A DNA stretch of 13,266 nucleotides from Sedimenticola sp. (GTDB lineage: Bacteria; Pseudomonadota; Gammaproteobacteria; Chromatiales; Chromatiaceae): NCBI GenBank assembly GCA_027038775.1, contig JALWGP010000146.1:1-13266 (forward strand), in the 5' to 3' direction. A model generated the notes under the pieces. It saw nothing but the letters and a program-made list of their open reading frames with translations. It ran no database searches and was not told where the DNA came from. Below, in pieces: positions 7,470 to 13,266 of this stretch; position 1 is the stretch's first letter, and every line of letters begins with the position of its first letter. The translations under genes and the position numbers were made by a program.

Positions 7470-8888
7470 TCATCTGGGTGCAAAGAACATGCTTTCGTAA
7501 ACGGCCTGTTGCGTGGGATCCTCGATGCCTGTGGCCCTGAAGGTGATCGGGGTGCGTTCCGCCTTGATGGCGCTGGAGGGTGCCTTGATATAGAGCGTGT
7601 AAGAGGTGTCGTTCCCCTTGCGCGCATACAGGGGTTCCTCCGCGCCCTTGAGCTGCATGCCCTCGATTCCCTCGGCCGTTATTTTCACATGGAAATCCTT
7701 GTCCGTCTTGTTCAGGATCTTGACGCGGTACTTGTTCTGGATGGAACCGTCGCTCAGCTGGACGAACAGGGGCGCCCGCTCGTGCAGCACCTTCAGTTCG
7801 ATGGTGCCCAGGTGGGTCAGGCCATAGATGATGCCGGCCACCGCGAGGGAGAGGATGGTCAGGTAGATGAGCGGCCGCGGACGCTTGTACAGCGGCAGCT
7901 GGTGCTTGCCCTCCATCTCGTCCAGGGAGGCGTAGCGGATCAGCCCCTTGGGCTTGCCGATCTTCTCCATCACCGCGTCGCAGGCGTCGATGCACAGGGC
8001 ACAGGTGATGCAGCCCTCCTGCTGGCCCATGCGGATGTCGATGCCGGTGGGGCAGACGGCCACGCACTGCTTGCAGTCGATGCAGTCGCCCTGGCCCTCG
8101 GGCACCTTGCCCTTCTTCAGGCGGCCGCGGGGCTCACCGCGGTTGAAGTCGTAGGTGGGAAGGATGGTCTCCTTGTCGTACATCACGCCCTGGATGCGGG
8201 CGTAGGGGCAGAGCCAGAAACAGGTCTGTTCACGCAGCTTGCCGGCGAGGGTGAAGGTGCCCGCCGTGAACAGGGCGATGACGCCGTAAGCCACGGAGCT
8301 GGCCTGCCCGGTGAACAGGTCGTGCCAGAGCTGGTAGGCGTCGGTGAACCAGGCCACGAAGCTGATGCCGGTGAGCACCGAGATCAGCAGCCAGACGAAC
8401 CATTTCAGGCCCAGCTTGCGGGCCTTCTCGGCGGTCCAGGGACCCTCCTCGAGCTTGCGGCGCTTGGCCGGAGGCCCCTCGATCTTCTCCTCGAGCCAGG
8501 TGAAGACGTCGGTCCAGGCGGTCTGGAAACAGAAGAAGCCGCAGTAGACGCGTCCCGCGATGGAGGTCACCGCCGCCAGCAGCATGGCGAAGAAGAGCAG
8601 CACCAGCGCCAGCATCCAGACGTCCTGGGGCAGGATGGTGATGTCGAAGATGTGGAACTGGCGATTGGGAATGTCGAAGAGCACCGCCTGCCGCCCGTTC
8701 CAGCGCAGGTAGGGACCGAAGAAGAGGATCAACCAGACGCTGTGGGTGATCCACTTGAGCCGCCGCCATTTGCCGGTCACGCGCTTGGCGTGGATCTTCT
8801 CGTCGCCGGTGTTGACGTGCCAGTTGGCGGCTTCTTCGTAGATGTCGTCCTCGTATTTCGGTGTGGTGGAACCAGCGGTTTCGCTCAC
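7470..8888 (-). CDS. ccoG: Cupric reductase / cbb3 assembly ferredoxin-like protein CcoG
   Basis: A 472-residue membrane iron-sulfur protein, shown in other proteobacteria to reduce Cu(II) to Cu(I) for oxidase assembly. Transmembrane helices lie at about 46-62, 88-110, 162-181, 198-216 and 338-358. Paired membrane cysteines C116/C120 and C223/C227 (CFWLCP) resemble NapH/FixG-type sites. Two [4Fe-4S] motifs follow: C269, C272, C275, C279-P and C293, C296, C299, C303. The C-terminal periplasmic immunoglobulin-like domain (360-472) completes the FixG layout. The start is GTG 8888, because AGGAGA (8894-8899) lies five bases upstream and the protein then opens SETAGS as relatives do; a longer in-frame ORF to 8999 adds 37 unsupported residues. 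First gene of ccoGHIS, separated from the structural operon by a terminator. Confidence 0.95.
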   Translation of the reverse strand: MSETAGSTTPKYEDDIYEEAANWHVNTGDEKIHAKRVTGKWRRLKWITHSVWLILFFGPYLRWNGRQAVLFDIPNRQFHIFDITILPQDVWMLALVLLFFAMLLAAVTSIAGRVYCGFFCFQTAWTDVFTWLEEKIEGPPAKRRKLEEGPWTAEKARKLGLKWFVWLLISVLTGISFVAWFTDAYQLWHDLFTGQASSVAYGVIALFTAGTFTLAGKLREQTCFWLCPYARIQGVMYDKETILPTYDFNRGEPRGRLKKGKVPEGQGDCIDCKQCVAVCPTGIDIRMGQQEGCITCALCIDACDAVMEKIGKPKGLIRYASLDEMEGKHQLPLYKRPRPLIYLTILSLAVAGIIYGLTHLGTIELKVLHERAPLFVQLSDGSIQNKYRVKILNKTDKDFHVKITAEGIEGMQLKGAEEPLYARKGNDTSYTLYIKAPSSAIKAERTPITFRATGIEDPTQQAVYESMFFAPR

Positions 8889-9029
8889 GGTCTTCTCCTG
8901 AGTGTCCGGAAGCCTGCCCTCCGGGACGGCTTCGAGATAAGCAGATAATGATACAACAGAACCGGGTGCAATGCTGCCATCGCGTGGTCGAGAAGTCACT
9001 GATATTTCACAATAAACCGGCTTTTCCAG
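8889..9029 (-). promoter_or_regulatory. Probable promoter region of ccoGHIS with weak FNR-like site
   Basis: This stretch lies between the upstream terminator and ccoG, so it should contain the assembly-operon promoter. A degenerate FNR/FixK dyad, TTGTGAAATATCAG (minus strand, 8999-9012), matches 6 of 8 bases of TTGA-N6-TCAA. A possible -10, TATCAT, is at 8948-8953 on the minus strand; the site centre would then be about 63 bases upstream of transcription start, near the class I position. The dyad is weaker than those before ccoN and could be chance. Confidence 0.35.
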
Positions 9030-9030
9030 A

Positions 9031-9059
9031 AGAAATTAAAGGGGGCCGAGGCCCCCTTG
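9031..9059 (-). terminator. Intrinsic terminator after the ccoNOQP transcript
   Basis: On the minus strand AAGGGGGC-CTCG-GCCCCCTT forms a perfect 8-bp, GC-rich stem with a tetraloop, followed by a T-rich run (TAATTTCTTCT). It begins about 28 bases beyond the stop of the 38-codon gene and precedes the ccoG promoter region, so it ends the structural operon. Confidence 0.8.
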
Positions 9060-9086
9060 TAGGAAAAGTGTTTTTACATGTCCGAC

Positions 9087-9203
9087 TCAGTCGTCGGAGT
9101 GGCTCTCGTTCATCAGTTTCTTCAGTTTGATGCCCAGGAAGATCAGCATCGTGATGGCAAATGCCACGGAAAGGTAGGATGCAATGGCAACCCAGTCTGT
9201 CAT
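9087..9203 (-). CDS. 38-residue single-span membrane miniprotein in the cbb3 operon
   Basis: An ORF too short for routine calling, but with clear coding signs. ATG 9203 is preceded by a strong ribosome-binding site GGGAGG (9211-9216) at 7-base spacing, and the TGA is at 9087-9089. The product begins MTDWVAIASYLSVAFAIT, continues through one hydrophobic helix (about residues 4-25), then a basic KLKK patch and a hydrophilic tail NESHSDD, the layout of a small inner-membrane subunit with its C-terminus in the cytoplasm. It lies 63 bases after ccoP, before the operon terminator, so it should be co-transcribed with ccoNOQP. A CcoM-type accessory subunit as in Pseudomonas stutzeri cbb3 oxidase is the best analogy; I do not claim homology. 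Other possibilities are an assembly factor or a second CcoQ-like peptide. Confidence 0.75.
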   Translation of the reverse strand: MTDWVAIASYLSVAFAITMLIFLGIKLKKLMNESHSDD

Positions 9204-9229
9204 GGTTATCCCTCCCTATCTTCGTGAAT

Positions 9230-9257
9230 GCCCGCGGGGGACCAACCCCCCACGGGC
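9230..9257 (-). other. Stable RNA hairpin between ccoP and the miniprotein gene
   Basis: On the minus strand GCCCGTGGGGG and CCCCCGCGGGC can pair over 11 bp with one G-U wobble and a six-base loop. It starts about 10 bases after the ccoP stop and has no following T-run, so it is unlikely to be an intrinsic terminator. It probably protects the 3' end of the ccoNOQP part of the mRNA or tunes expression of the downstream miniprotein. Confidence 0.6.
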
Positions 9258-9266
9258 GGATCGCTG

Positions 9267-10109
9267 TTATTGTCCGCCGCCCAGCTGGTGGACGTAGACG
9301 GCCAGCTTTTTGATCTGGGTTTCATCGAGACGGCCGCTCCAGGCGGGCATCTCGGCCTTGCGGGTCTTGGGATCCGTGGGATCGTTCACGCCATGAGTAA
9401 TGGTGTACTTGATGCTGGCGAGTTGATCCTCTGCCTTGAAGCGCCAGATCTTGTCCACGAGGTTTGCAGAACCCAGAGCCTGCATGCCCTTGCCGTCGGG
9501 GCCGTGGCAGCCCACGCAGCCCTTTGCCATGTAGAGGGGCTCTTCGGTCACCTTGCCGTTGTAGATGGCGTTGGCCAGCTTGTCGATCTCCTCGGCGGTA
9601 AGCTGCTGGCCACCCATCTTCGGCATCATGCCCTTACGGCCATTGGTGATGCTCTGCATGATGGCCTCGATGGTGCCGCCGTAGAGCCAGTCGTCGTCCA
9701 CCAGCGAGGGGAAGCCTGGATTGCCCTGGCCCCCGGAGCCGTGGCAGGCGGCGCAGTTGTCACCGAAGAGCACCTTGGCCGAGCGGCTCACGTACTCTTT
9801 CAGTTCGGCATCCTGCAGGATGGCGGCGGCGCTCATGCCCTTGAGCTTCTGCTCGTAGGGGGCACGAATGCTTTCCACTTCCTTCAGGTCTTCCTTGTAC
9901 TCCTTGATGGAGCTCCAGCCGGCGATGCCCTTGGTGTAGGTGTCGAGCAGCGGCCACGCGGGGTAGTAGATGCCGTACACCAGCACCAGGATCCAGCTGG
10001 CGTGAAGCCCCCACATCCACCACTTGGGGGGCGGGTTGGTCAGTTCCGCCAGGGTATCGTCCCAGACGTGACCCGTGGTCTGACCGTGAGGATTGCTGTT
10101 TTCACTCAT
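9267..10109 (-). CDS. ccoP: cbb3 cytochrome c oxidase dihaem subunit CcoP
   Basis: A 280-residue membrane-anchored dihaem c-type cytochrome that passes electrons from soluble cytochrome c to CcoO. The N-terminus contains the conserved WDDTLAELTNPPPKWW followed by one transmembrane helix (about 30-52). Two periplasmic cytochrome c domains follow: CAACH (C119, C122, H123) with likely Met ligand at 161/162 or 165 in the MMPKM segment, and CVGCH (C198, C201, H202) with likely Met254 in AEMPAW. ATG 10109 overlaps the ccoQ stop (ATGA), and GGAGA lies a few bases upstream within ccoQ. The single-helix form is shared by P. stutzeri CcoP. All haem-attachment residues are present. Confidence 0.97.
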   Translation of the reverse strand: MSENSNPHGQTTGHVWDDTLAELTNPPPKWWMWGLHASWILVLVYGIYYPAWPLLDTYTKGIAGWSSIKEYKEDLKEVESIRAPYEQKLKGMSAAAILQDAELKEYVSRSAKVLFGDNCAACHGSGGQGNPGFPSLVDDDWLYGGTIEAIMQSITNGRKGMMPKMGGQQLTAEEIDKLANAIYNGKVTEEPLYMAKGCVGCHGPDGKGMQALGSANLVDKIWRFKAEDQLASIKYTITHGVNDPTDPKTRKAEMPAWSGRLDETQIKKLAVYVHQLGGGQ

Positions 10110-10312
10110 TTTTCGTTCTCCGAGTCCGTATTCTCTTCTTCAAAGGGAATATGACGTTGTGATTCGAGCCGCTCCTTGTTCTTCGGATTGAAGACATAGA
10201 AGTAGATCCACACCATGGCCAGGAATGCCCCGACGGTGACGATCAGACCGATCCAGTCGTGCAGGGTCATCGCCGACCACTCGGTGTGGAAATACTCCCG
10301 GAGCTTACTCAC
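10106..10312 (-). CDS. ccoQ: cbb3 oxidase small subunit CcoQ
   Basis: A 68-residue protein placed between ccoO and ccoP as in most cco operons. A transmembrane helix (about 20-41) is followed by [19 protein letters not shown], a typical CcoQ basic-then-acidic tail. CcoQ stabilises the CcoNO-CcoP interaction. GTG 10312 overlaps the ccoO end by 8 bases; an internal ATG at 10270 would give a shorter, conventional 54-residue CcoQ. I keep the GTG because the extra FHTEWSAMT stretch looks like part of the amphipathic N-terminus of longer CcoQ forms, but no convincing ribosome-binding site distinguishes the two. Confidence 0.88.
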   Translation of the reverse strand: MSKLREYFHTEWSAMTLHDWIGLIVTVGAFLAMVWIYFYVFNPKNKERLESQRHIPFEEENTDSENEK

Positions 10313-11057
10313 GATAATCCACGTCGTCTTTCAGGTTGGCCATGGTGCCCAGCACCTGCAGGTAGGCGATGACGGCGTCCACCTCGCGCACGCCGTCCAC
10401 CTTCTCTGCAGCGGCGATGTCGGCGTCGGTGTAGGGGACGCCCACCATGCGCAGGCCTTCCATGTGGGCCTTGAGCGCCTTGCCGTCCACGGTCTTCTCG
10501 GCCAGCCACGGGTAGTTGGGCATCACCGACTCGGGGACCACGCTGCGTGGCGCCATCAGGTGCTGGAAGTGCCACTCGTTGGAGTACTTGCCACCCACCC
10601 GGGCCAGGTCGGGACCGGTCCGCTTGGAGCCCCACTGGAAGGGGTGGTCGTACATGGACTCGGAAGCCAGCGAGTAATGGCCGTAACGCTCCTTCTCGTC
10701 ACGGAAGGGGCGGATCATCTGCGAATGGCAGAGATAGCAGCCCTCACGCTGGTAGACGTCGCGTCCCGCCAGCTCCAACGCGGTATAGGGCCGGATGCCG
10801 TCCCCGGGTTTCCAGGTGATGCTGTCGCCCACCTGGAAGTTGGCCACGCTGATGGGCTTGCGCTGGTCCAGTGGCACGTCGTGTTGCCAGACGATCTCGG
10901 GGTGCTTGTTGTGCTCCATGGTCTCGTCCAGGTAGAAGAGCGGGACGATCTCCACCAGGCCGCCCACGGAGAGCAGCACCAGGAGCAGCACGAACATGAC
11001 GAAGACGTTGCGCTCCGCCGTGTCCTGCAGTTTGGTCGAATAGATCTTGTCAGCCAT
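10305..11057 (-). CDS. ccoO: cbb3 cytochrome c oxidase monohaem subunit CcoO
   Basis: A 250-residue membrane-anchored monohaem cytochrome c. An N-terminal helix (about 18-40) ends in [10 protein letters not shown], a CcoO signature, and the haem site CYLCH (C107, C110, H111) is followed by [25 protein letters not shown] is also diagnostic. The axial Met is probably Met179 in VMPNYPW. Compared with remembered CcoO sequences, in which the helix is followed almost directly by the KPYTALEL-type segment, residues about 46-87 hold an extra ~35-40 residue periplasmic stretch. ATG 11057 has AGGAGA about nine bases upstream. The gene starts 24 bases after ccoN. Confidence 0.97.
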   Translation of the reverse strand: MADKIYSTKLQDTAERNVFVMFVLLLVLLSVGGLVEIVPLFYLDETMEHNKHPEIVWQHDVPLDQRKPISVANFQVGDSITWKPGDGIRPYTALELAGRDVYQREGCYLCHSQMIRPFRDEKERYGHYSLASESMYDHPFQWGSKRTGPDLARVGGKYSNEWHFQHLMAPRSVVPESVMPNYPWLAEKTVDGKALKAHMEGLRMVGVPYTDADIAAAEKVDGVREVDAVIAYLQVLGTMANLKDDVDYRE

Positions 11058-11081
11058 TGTTGTTTATCTCCTGTAATCCGT

Positions 11082-12494
11082 TCAGGCGGCGGCAGCGGCA
11101 GCGGTGCTGCGCTGGGCGGAAGCCTGGCGAATGGTCATGATCACGTTGTAGAGCATGATGACCCCACCGAGCCAGAAGATGGCGCCGCCGATGGCGCGCA
11201 TGGCGTAGTAGGGGTGCATGGCCGCGACGGATTCGGCGAAGGTGTAGGTGAGGGTGCCGAACTCGTCGTAGTCACGCCACATCAGGCCCTGCATGATGCC
11301 GGAGACCCACATGGCGGTGATGTAGACCACCGTGCCGATGGTGGAGGTCCAGAAGTGGACGTTCACCAGGGCGGCGGAGTACATCTTGGTGTTCCACAGC
11401 TTCTCGACCAAGTGGTAGAGCGCGCCCGCGGAGACCATGGCGACCCAGCCCAGGGCGCCGGAGTGCACGTGGCCCACCGTCCAGTCGGTGTAGTGGGAGA
11501 GGGCGTTCACGGTCTTGGAGGACATGACCGGACCCTCGAAGGTGGACATGGCGTAGAAGGCCAGGGACATGATCATGAAGCGCAGGATGTAGTCGGTGCG
11601 CAGCTTGTCCCATGCGCCGGAGAGGGTCATCATGCCGTTGATGGCGCCACCCCAGGAGGGGATGATCATGGCCAGGGAGACGGCGGCGCCCAGGGAGCCG
11701 GTCCAGTCGGGCAGGGCGGTGTACTGCAGGTGGTGGGCGCCCAGCCAGACGTAGCCGAACATCAGGGCCCAGAAGTGCAGCACCGACAGGCGGTAGGAGA
11801 AGACCGGACGGTTGGCCTGCTTGGGTACGAAGTAGTACATGATGCCGAGGAAGCCGGCGGTGAGGTAGAAGCCCACGGCGTTATGGCCCCACCACCACTG
11901 GATCATGGCGTCCTGCACCCCGGAGAAGATGGAGTAGGACTTGAACAGGCCCACGGGGATGGCCAGGCTGTTCACCACGTGGAGGTAGGTGATCATCACG
12001 AACATGCCCATGAAGAACCAGTTGGCCACGTAGATGTGGCTGGTCTTGCGCTTGGCGATGGTCATGATGAAGTTCAGGCCCCAGGAGAGCCAGACCACGG
12101 CGATGGCCAGGTCGATGGGCCACTCCAGCTCGGCGTACTCCTTGGACTGGTTGATGCCCAGCGGCAGAGTGATGACCGCGGCCACGATGATCAGGTTCCA
12201 GCCCCAGAAGGTGAACCAAGCCATCTTCGGGCTCCACAGGGAGGTGTTCCCCGTGCGCTGGACGACATACAAGGAAGTGGCGAAGAGGGTGCAGCCACCG
12301 AAGGCGAAGATCACCGCGTTGGTGTGCAGCGGACGCAGGCGGCCGAAGGTGATTTCGGCGATGTCGAAGTTCAGGAACGGCCAGGCCAGTTCCGAGGCGA
12401 TGTAGGTGCCCACCAGGGTACCCACCACCAGGTAGACGATCGCCATGATGGTAAACCATCGGACGACGTCGAAGTTATATTTTGTTTCTTCCAC
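11082..12494 (-). CDS. ccoN: cbb3 cytochrome c oxidase catalytic subunit CcoN
   Basis: A 470-residue haem-copper oxidase subunit I (C-family), the site of oxygen reduction and proton pumping, with about twelve transmembrane helices. Ligands visible: His57 (RLRPLHTN) and His344 for the low-spin haem b, His342 for the high-spin haem b3, His204 ([10 protein letters not shown]) and His254-His255 (GAHHLQY) for CuB, and Tyr248 for the cross-linked tyrosine. All sit exactly three below the P. stutzeri numbering. The start is GTG 12494: GGGAGG (12500-12505) lies five bases upstream and the protein begins [11 protein letters not shown] as relatives do; an in-frame ATG at 12527 adds 11 residues that swallow the ribosome-binding site. 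The C-terminus ends in a run of seven alanines (after RST), likely non-conserved. First gene of ccoNOQP. Confidence 0.98.
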   Translation of the reverse strand: MEETKYNFDVVRWFTIMAIVYLVVGTLVGTYIASELAWPFLNFDIAEITFGRLRPLHTNAVIFAFGGCTLFATSLYVVQRTGNTSLWSPKMAWFTFWGWNLIIVAAVITLPLGINQSKEYAELEWPIDLAIAVVWLSWGLNFIMTIAKRKTSHIYVANWFFMGMFVMITYLHVVNSLAIPVGLFKSYSIFSGVQDAMIQWWWGHNAVGFYLTAGFLGIMYYFVPKQANRPVFSYRLSVLHFWALMFGYVWLGAHHLQYTALPDWTGSLGAAVSLAMIIPSWGGAINGMMTLSGAWDKLRTDYILRFMIMSLAFYAMSTFEGPVMSSKTVNALSHYTDWTVGHVHSGALGWVAMVSAGALYHLVEKLWNTKMYSAALVNVHFWTSTIGTVVYITAMWVSGIMQGLMWRDYDEFGTLTYTFAESVAAMHPYYAMRAIGGAIFWLGGVIMLYNVIMTIRQASAQRSTAAAAAA

Positions 12495-12499
12495 GGAAA

Positions 12500-12505
12500 C
12501 CTCCC
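12500..12505 (-). promoter_or_regulatory. ccoN ribosome-binding site that fixes the GTG start
   Basis: GGGAGG on the minus strand, with five bases to GTG 12494. It decides against the longer ORF from ATG 12527, which would place this site inside the coding sequence. Confidence 0.8.
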
Positions 12506-12602
12506 AAGTTTCGAAAAAACAACCCAAAAGTTTTGAAGCGCAGGGCCCTGCCGAGCCGCAAGGCGGCCGCCCGAGACCGCTTTCCGGCTGAATAGTTCCC
12601 GG

Positions 12603-12650
12603 CTTTGGGATTATACAGAGATCGAGGGGGCGATATATGAGAAATATCAG
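12603..12650 (-). promoter_or_regulatory. FNR class II-type promoter of ccoNOQP
   Basis: On the minus strand a perfect -10 box, TATAAT, lies at 12610-12615. Upstream, CTGATATTTCTCAT (12637-12650) matches 6 of 8 core bases of TTGA-N6-TCAA. The distance from the dyad centre (12643.5) to the -10 centre (12612.5) is 31 bp, the spacing of FNR-activated promoters with the site at about -41. Predicted transcription start is near 12602, giving a leader of about 108 bases. No normal -35 hexamer was recognised, as expected for activator-dependent promoters. Confidence 0.68.
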
Positions 12651-12665
12651 TTTTTCGTCCCCAAA

Positions 12666-12679
12666 TTGACTTTTGTCAG
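12666..12679. promoter_or_regulatory. Second, upstream FNR/FixK-like dyad
   Basis: TTGACTTTTGTCAG matches 7 of 8 core positions of TTGA-N6-TCAA and is itself a near-perfect dyad (TTGAC/GTCAG). It is centred 29 bp upstream of the proximal site, about 70 bases before the predicted start, and 14 bp past the stop of the regulator gene. A tandem site here could reinforce activation or, as in some FNR promoters, repress at high regulator level. Confidence 0.55.
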
Positions 12680-12692
12680 ATTTGGCGGCGGC

Positions 12693-13266
12693 TCAGGCCA
12701 GCAGGGCCTGCAGGGCTTCGGGATCCAGGATCTCCACCTGGCGGGTCCGTACCCGGACGAGATCCTTCGAGGCGAGTTTCTTGAGCATGCGGATGACGGT
12801 TTCCGGGGCCAGTCCCAGGTAGCTGGCCATCTCCTCCCGGGACATGGGCAGGCGGTACTGGAGCGCGGGGAAGCCGTGGGACTGGAAACGCTGCCCCAGG
12901 TTGAAGAGGAAGGCGGCGATCCGCTGCTCCGCGTTGGGCAGCCCGGTGATGAGCCGCTCCTTCTGGAGCTGGCGGGCATGGCCGGCGGCGGTGGAGAGCA
13001 GGTAGCGCTGGACCTTGATCAGTTCCTCCGGTGCCAGCGCCTCCTCCAGGTGGGAGAAATCGAGCTGGCAGAGGGAGCCGTTCTCCAGAGCACAGGCGGA
13101 GTGGCTGTGCCTCTCCTCGCCGATGTCTTCGATGCCCACAATCTCGCCCGGGAGGTGGAACCCCCGCACCTGCCGGGGCTCGTTGCCGTCGTAGCTGATA
13201 CAGGAGCCCGAGTGGACCAGGTAGAGGTAGCGGATGGGATCTCCGGCATAGAAGAGCGGTTGCCCC
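12693..13266 (-). CDS. FNR/Anr-family transcriptional regulator, 5' end cut by window
   Basis: The last 190 residues are visible, open to the window edge; the N-terminus, where FNR's three cluster cysteines would be, is outside. The visible start (GQPLFYAGDPIRYLYLVHSG) is a cyclic-nucleotide-type beta-roll. The phrase ALENGSLCQLDF aligns with E. coli FNR around Cys122, so the fourth [4Fe-4S] ligand appears conserved and an oxygen-sensing FNR/Anr is likely. A dimerisation helix (KERLITGLPNAEQRIAAFLF) and a helix-turn-helix (MSREEMASYLGLAPETVIRM) follow. In the recognition helix the Glu and Arg of FNR's E-x-x-S-R are kept, but Ser is Ile (E-T-V-I-R). The gene lies upstream of ccoN on the same strand; the FNR-like dyads between them suggest that it regulates the oxidase operon. 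Confidence 0.92.
   Translation of the reverse strand, partial: GQPLFYAGDPIRYLYLVHSGSCISYDGNEPRQVRGFHLPGEIVGIEDIGEERHSHSACALENGSLCQLDFSHLEEALAPEELIKVQRYLLSTAAGHARQLQKERLITGLPNAEQRIAAFLFNLGQRFQSHGFPALQYRLPMSREEMASYLGLAPETVIRMLKKLASKDLVRVRTRQVEILDPEALQALLA

Noticed and set aside
6972..8948. A 658-codon plus-strand open frame opposite ccoG and ccoH
   Set aside because: Antisense shadow of two well-supported genes; the translation is low-complexity and without transmembrane or domain pattern.
10215..12536. A 773-codon open frame on the plus strand opposite ccoN, ccoO and ccoQ
   Set aside because: It is antisense to three genes with intact catalytic residues, has a low-complexity His/Gly/Val-rich translation with no recognisable domain, and reflects GC-rich codon bias on the coding strand.
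12631..12665. A possible terminator for the regulator gene (GGGG...CCCC flanking an AT-rich stretch)
   Set aside because: The stem is interrupted and has a long loop with no clean T-run; the sequence is better explained as the FNR-type promoter region.

Overview
The window reads as a high-GC gammaproteobacterial chromosome segment. The closest feel is a sulfur-oxidising Chromatiales/Ectothiorhodospiraceae-type organism; that placement is inference from gene content, not a search result. Its core is a complete minus-strand locus for a cbb3-type (high-oxygen-affinity) cytochrome c oxidase, together with its assembly genes and an FNR/Anr-family regulator.

Layout, in genome order. 1-1583 (minus): 3'-truncated HerA-type DNA-translocating ATPase. 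1735-4089 (plus): a tight three-gene run of an SQR-like FAD oxidoreductase, a four-helix membrane protein of unknown function and a membrane-anchored periplasmic protein of unknown function. 4086-4216: two near-identical 62-bp palindromic REP-like elements at the convergent junction; the first one supplies the stop codon of the last plus-strand gene. 4234-8888 (minus): assembly operon, transcribed in the order ccoG-ccoH-ccoI-ccoS. 9031-9059: intrinsic terminator. 9087-9203: a 38-codon membrane miniprotein gene. 9267-12494: structural operon, transcribed in the order ccoN-ccoO-ccoQ-ccoP and then the miniprotein. 12495-12692: promoter region with two FNR-like dyads and a perfect TATAAT. 12693-13266: 5'-truncated FNR/Anr-like regulator.

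How it works together: the regulator gene lies just upstream of ccoN. A candidate site is centred about 31 bp from the middle of the TATAAT box, the class II FNR geometry, so oxygen limitation probably switches on ccoNOQP. CcoG (cupric reductase), CcoI (copper P-type ATPase), CcoH and CcoS then deliver copper and assemble the CcoN haem-copper core with the c-type cytochromes CcoO and CcoP. CcoN retains every haem, CuB and Tyr-His residue, at positions uniformly three below those of the Pseudomonas stutzeri enzyme.

The least conventional parts are the 38-residue protein at the end of the oxidase operon (a possible extra CcoM-like subunit), the SQR-like flavoprotein that lacks the middle redox cysteine and sits with two unrecognised membrane/periplasmic partners, and local departures in otherwise standard proteins: a CcoO insertion, HP changed to HA in CcoI, and Ser changed to Ile in the regulator's recognition helix.
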